Below are positions 61,131 through 64,000 of a stretch of 64,000 nucleotides of DNA, one piece after another. The notes under the pieces were generated by a model, which saw only the letters and a list, made by a program, of their open reading frames with translations, was not told the origin of the DNA and made no database searches. Position numbers and translations under genes: made by a program. The first letter of the stretch is position 1, and each line of letters opens with the position of its first letter. The stretch comes from Ferruginibacter sp. (GTDB taxonomy: Bacteria; Bacteroidota; Bacteroidia; Chitinophagales; Chitinophagaceae): positions 1-64,000 of the forward strand of contig JANYGZ010000010.1 of assembly GCA_025362235.1 (NCBI GenBank), read 5' to 3'.

Positions 61131-62372
61131 ATGCGAAAAATGCTGCAGATCCTTAGCAACTCTTTACGGCTCACTTTACAGGAATTAAAAGTGAACAAAC
61201 TGCGTACGGCACTTAGCCTTATAGGTGTAGCATTTGGTATTTTTTGTATAATTGGTGTATTGGCAACCGTTAGCAGCCTTGAGCGCAATATCCAAAACGA
61301 AGTAAATAGCCTTGGCAGCAATACCATTTATATAGATAAATGGCAATACAGCGGGGGGCCTGATTACCCATGGTGGAAATTCAGGGCAAGGCCCAGTATG
61401 AAATATATAGAAGTGGCACTTTTAAAACAACGCTCCGAACTGGCAGATGGCATTAGTTTTTTAATGCAAGCCAATGGCAGCCTGGTTTACAAAGATGATG
61501 TGATTGAAAACGCTGCTGTTTATGGTATTACAGAAGCGTATATGATTACGCAACCACTTAATTTTGATTTTGGTCGGTATATTTCAAGTGCAGAATTTAA
61601 CAGCGGAAGTTCGGTAGGGCTTATTGGTTACGATAATGCTGAAAAATTATATGGCTCAGCAGAAAGGGCATTGGGTAAATATTTTGAAATAAAAGGCAAA
61701 CGTGTAAATATTGTTGGTGTAATAAAAAAAGGTGGTAAAAGTATTATAGGAGATGATAAAGACAAATGTATAATGCTTCCTTATAAATTTGCCAAACAAA
61801 TTATTTTAGAAGAAAATAGTAACCCTGTTATTATTGTTAAAGGAAAAAACAATGTAACTCCAACTCAATTGAGTACTGAATTGCAAGGTGCCATGAGGCA
61901 GATAAGACGATTGAGCCCTACACAAGAAGATAATTTTTCATTAAACAGTGTTGAATCTTTCAGTCAGGCCATTAGTGGTTTATTTGGCACTGTTGATATT
62001 GTGGGTGGGCTGATTGGTGTAGTAAGCCTGATTGTAGGTATGTTTGGCATCGCCAATATTATGTTTGTAACCGTAAAGGAAAGGACAAGTATGATTGGCC
62101 TTAAAAAGGCCATTGGAGCAAAGAAGTCAAGCATACTTTTTGAATTTTTACTGGAAGCGGCCATACTTTGCCTGATGGGAGGAGCTATTGGCTTATTTTT
62201 AGTATACGTACTTACTTTAGTGTTTTCCAAATTGCTTGAATTTCCGATATATGTTTCCATCCCGCTTCTGATAGCTACTGTAATTATTTGCCTGTTAGTG
62301 GGAATATTAGCTGGTATTTTTCCTGCCTCCAGGGCCGCTAAAATGGATCCTGTTGTTGCTATTAGAAGTTAA
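61131..62372 (+). CDS. MacB/FtsX-type ABC transporter permease (copy 1)
   Basis: 413 residues from ATG at 61131. One N-terminal membrane segment (TALSLIGVAFGIFCIIGVLA), a MacB-type periplasmic domain (about 45-275; WKFRARPSMKYIEVALLKQR; SSAEFNSGSSVGLIGYDNAE), three C-terminal membrane segments with FTVxERTSMIGLKKAIGAKK and AGIFPASRAAKMDPVVAIRS, the standard FtsX end. Works with an ABC ATPase, but none is visible in the window beside it. Substrate could be a peptide, lipoprotein or antibiotic. Nearly identical to copy 2. Confidence 0.88.
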   Translation: MRKMLQILSNSLRLTLQELKVNKLRTALSLIGVAFGIFCIIGVLATVSSLERNIQNEVNSLGSNTIYIDKWQYSGGPDYPWWKFRARPSMKYIEVALLKQRSELADGISFLMQANGSLVYKDDVIENAAVYGITEAYMITQPLNFDFGRYISSAEFNSGSSVGLIGYDNAEKLYGSAERALGKYFEIKGKRVNIVGVIKKGGKSIIGDDKDKCIMLPYKFAKQIILEENSNPVIIVKGKNNVTPTQLSTELQGAMRQIRRLSPTQEDNFSLNSVESFSQAISGLFGTVDIVGGLIGVVSLIVGMFGIANIMFVTVKERTSMIGLKKAIGAKKSSILFEFLLEAAILCLMGGAIGLFLVYVLTLVFSKLLEFPIYVSIPLLIATVIICLLVGILAGIFPASRAAKMDPVVAIRS

Positions 62373-62392
62373 TATTTTTAGGTGCCGCCGAA

Positions 62393-62576
62393 TTTTTAAT
62401 TCATTTTCATTTTCTTCCATTAGGTCAAATTGATTTTTACTTTCACTGTCCATTTTGTTGATGGATTCAATCACCGGTATATACACATAATAACCACTTC
62501 CATCAATCTCCTTGTATCCGCCGTTGCGCCATTCCCACAGCCAATCACCTGCACTGCACTATCCGCTGTTGTAAGT
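62393..62576 (-). pseudogene. Relic of prfC between the two permease copies
   Basis: The plus-strand sequence TTTAATTCATTTTCATTTTC, TTCCATTAGGTCAAATTGAT, CACTGTCCATTTTGTTGATG, CATCAATCTCCTTGTATCCG and GCACTATCCGCTGTTGTAAG aligns in order with prfC 60490-60680 (TTTAATTCGTTCTCAATTTC, TTCCATCAGGTCAAAACGGT, CCTGTCCATTTTATTGATGA, CATCAACCGCCTTGTTTGTG, CACTATCCACTGCTGTTAGC). Several frame-breaking changes. About 300 bases that should link it to the permease start are deleted. Confidence 0.8.
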
Positions 62577-62655
62577 GTAAATAACCCTATATGCGAATTA
62601 TAACCATTTATCAATTTTTAATAACTAATTACGTTGCTTGCTGTACTTTTGGAAT

Positions 62656-63897
62656 ATGCGAAAAATGCTGCAGATCCTTAGCAACTCTTTACGGCTCACT
62701 TTACAGGAACTAAAAGTGAACAAACTGCGTACAGGCCTTAGTCTTACAGGAGTTGCTTTTGGTATTTTTTGTATAATTGGTGTACTCGCAACTGTTAACA
62801 GCCTTGAACGTAATATTCAAAATGAAGTAAAAACCCTTGGCAGCAATACCATTTATATAGATAAATGGGAATATAGCGGCGGCCCCGACAGGCCATGGTG
62901 GAAATTCAGGGCGAGGCCGGTTATGAAATACGAAGAAGTTGCTCTTTTAAAACAACGGTCCGAACTGGCAGATGATTTTAGCTTTTTAATGAGGGGTAAT
63001 GGCAACCTGATGTATAAAGATGACGTAATTGACAACGTCAGTGTTTATGGAATTATGGAATCGCAAATGACTGTGCAGCCGATTATGTTTGACTATGGCC
63101 GTTTTATTTCGTCTGCAGAATTTAACAGTGGAAGTTCGGTTGGACTGATTGGGTATGATAATGCAGAAAAATTATATGGCTCCGCAGAAAGGGCTTTGGG
63201 GAAATATTATGAAATAAAAGGAAAGCGTGTAAACATTGTAGGTGTAATAAAAAAAGAAGGTAAAAATTTTATTGGATGGGATTATGATAATTGTATAATG
63301 CTGCCCTATAAACTAGCCAAGCAAATTATTTCTGAAGAATATAGTAACCCTGTGATTATTGCAAAAGGAAAAGATAACATAACCCCTACACAATTGAGTA
63401 GCGAATTACAAGGTGCCATGAGGCAGATAAGAAGATTGAGCCCTACACAGGAAGATAATTTTTCATTGAACAGCGTAGAAGCATTTAGCCAGGCCATTAG
63501 TGGCTTATTTGGCACCGTTGATATTGTGGGTGGGCTAATTGGTGTAGTAAGCCTGATTGTAGGCATGTTTGGCATAGCCAATATTATGTTTGTAACCGTA
63601 AAGGAAAGAACCAGTATGATTGGCCTTAAAAAAGCCATCGGCGCCAAAAAATCCAGTATACTTTTTGAGTTTTTATTGGAAGCTGCCATACTTTGCCTGA
63701 TGGGCGGAGCTATTGGATTATTGTTGGTGTATATACTTACAGTGGTATTTTCTAAGCTACTTGATTTTCCGGTATATGTTTCGCTGCCACTTTTAATAGG
63801 CACCGTAGTTATTTGCCTGGTTGTAGGGATATTAGCTGGTATTTTTCCTGCATCCAGGGCCGCTAAAATGGATCCTGTAGTTGCTATTAGAAGTTAA
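62656..63897 (+). CDS. MacB/FtsX-type ABC transporter permease (copy 2)
   Basis: 413 residues from ATG at 62656, about 85 percent identical to copy 1 by eye, with differences concentrated in the periplasmic domain (residues about 75-130 and 215-250; copy 2 has RPVMKYEEVALLKQR and KKEGKNFIGWDYDN). Membrane and C-terminal parts are nearly unchanged. Same upstream promoter context. The divergence of the periplasmic domain suggests change of partner or substrate after duplication. Confidence 0.88.
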   Translation: MRKMLQILSNSLRLTLQELKVNKLRTGLSLTGVAFGIFCIIGVLATVNSLERNIQNEVKTLGSNTIYIDKWEYSGGPDRPWWKFRARPVMKYEEVALLKQRSELADDFSFLMRGNGNLMYKDDVIDNVSVYGIMESQMTVQPIMFDYGRFISSAEFNSGSSVGLIGYDNAEKLYGSAERALGKYYEIKGKRVNIVGVIKKEGKNFIGWDYDNCIMLPYKLAKQIISEEYSNPVIIAKGKDNITPTQLSSELQGAMRQIRRLSPTQEDNFSLNSVEAFSQAISGLFGTVDIVGGLIGVVSLIVGMFGIANIMFVTVKERTSMIGLKKAIGAKKSSILFEFLLEAAILCLMGGAIGLLLVYILTVVFSKLLDFPVYVSLPLLIGTVVICLVVGILAGIFPASRAAKMDPVVAIRS

Positions 63898-63963
63898 TAG
63901 TAAATACTTTTACTGCTGAATTTTACACTAAATTTATTTGTGCATCTAGCCCAATTAAAATTT

Positions 63964-64000
63964 ATGAAAAAGATATTCTTCATACTGCCCCTATTTCTTT
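63964..64000 (+). CDS. Start of an exported protein (partial, runs off the right edge)
   Basis: ATG at 63964 then KKIFFILPLFL, the n- and h-region of a signal peptide. Only 12 residues are in the window, nothing further can be said. Confidence 0.6.
   Translation, partial: MKKIFFILPLFL

Noticed and set aside
61131..63897. Complete MacAB-type efflux operon
   Set aside because: Only permeases are seen; neither an ATPase nor a periplasmic adaptor is next to them in the window.

Overview
The window (low GC, AT-rich spacers, TAnnTTTG-type -7 boxes, Por/T9SS C-terminal sorting tails, SusC/TonB-style receptors with carboxypeptidase-like N-domains, YfhO-type membrane protein, MqnA) looks like a chromosomal segment of a Bacteroidota member, most likely Chitinophagaceae or a close relative. 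That placement is an inference from gene families, not from a search.

Layout. 1-8.7 kb: a 3-oxoadipyl-CoA-type thiolase running off the left edge, an AI-2E-family transporter, small lipoproteins, a TauE/SafE transporter, a Dabb protein and two T9SS-secreted proteins, one an M43 metalloprotease. 8.8-12.3 kb: a probable metal-uptake cassette (Cys/His-rich small protein plus TonB receptor) under a Fur/Zur-like palindrome, flanked by duplicated tails of the neighbouring gene. 13.1-22.4 kb: two giant genes (1728 and 1348 codons) of unassigned function in one transcription unit; this is the best candidate for an undescribed system. 22.5-31 kb: a repeat element with long hairpin, a decayed cytochrome-like gene, a DM13 / ECF sigma / trans-envelope barrel / lipoprotein operon with a poly-G frameshift, a decayed toxin-antitoxin pair, a glutaminase-family enzyme and a Na+/H+ antiporter. 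31.1-36.6 kb: ferritin, a REP-associated tyrosine transposase (RAYT) and an MmeI-type single-chain restriction-modification enzyme embedded in a field of compound palindromic repeats; repeats have entered both coding sequences in frame. 36.6-42.7 kb: Tsp-like C-terminal protease, tRNA-His, DUF445 protein, TonB-type outer-membrane receptor. 42.8-57.5 kb: surface-polysaccharide locus (YfhO protein, four GT2 glycosyltransferases, methyltransferases, and a CDP-glucose-derived C-methyl deoxysugar pathway rfbF-rfbG-rfbC-like-C-methyltransferase-reductase) joined to mqnA and divergent from purB. 58.9-64 kb: truncated nucleotidyltransferase pair, prfC, and a tandemly duplicated ABC permease; the duplication carried along a piece of prfC that is now a pseudogene.

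Functionally the window is a mixture of housekeeping genes (purB, prfC, mqnA, tRNA-His, ctp), envelope and surface-glycan genes, and a strongly repeat-driven accessory part. Recurrent themes are dispersed palindromic repeats with compensatory changes, short duplicated gene tails beside inserted cassettes, and remnants of selfish or defence-type modules. All assignments come from reading motifs by eye; no database search was possible.
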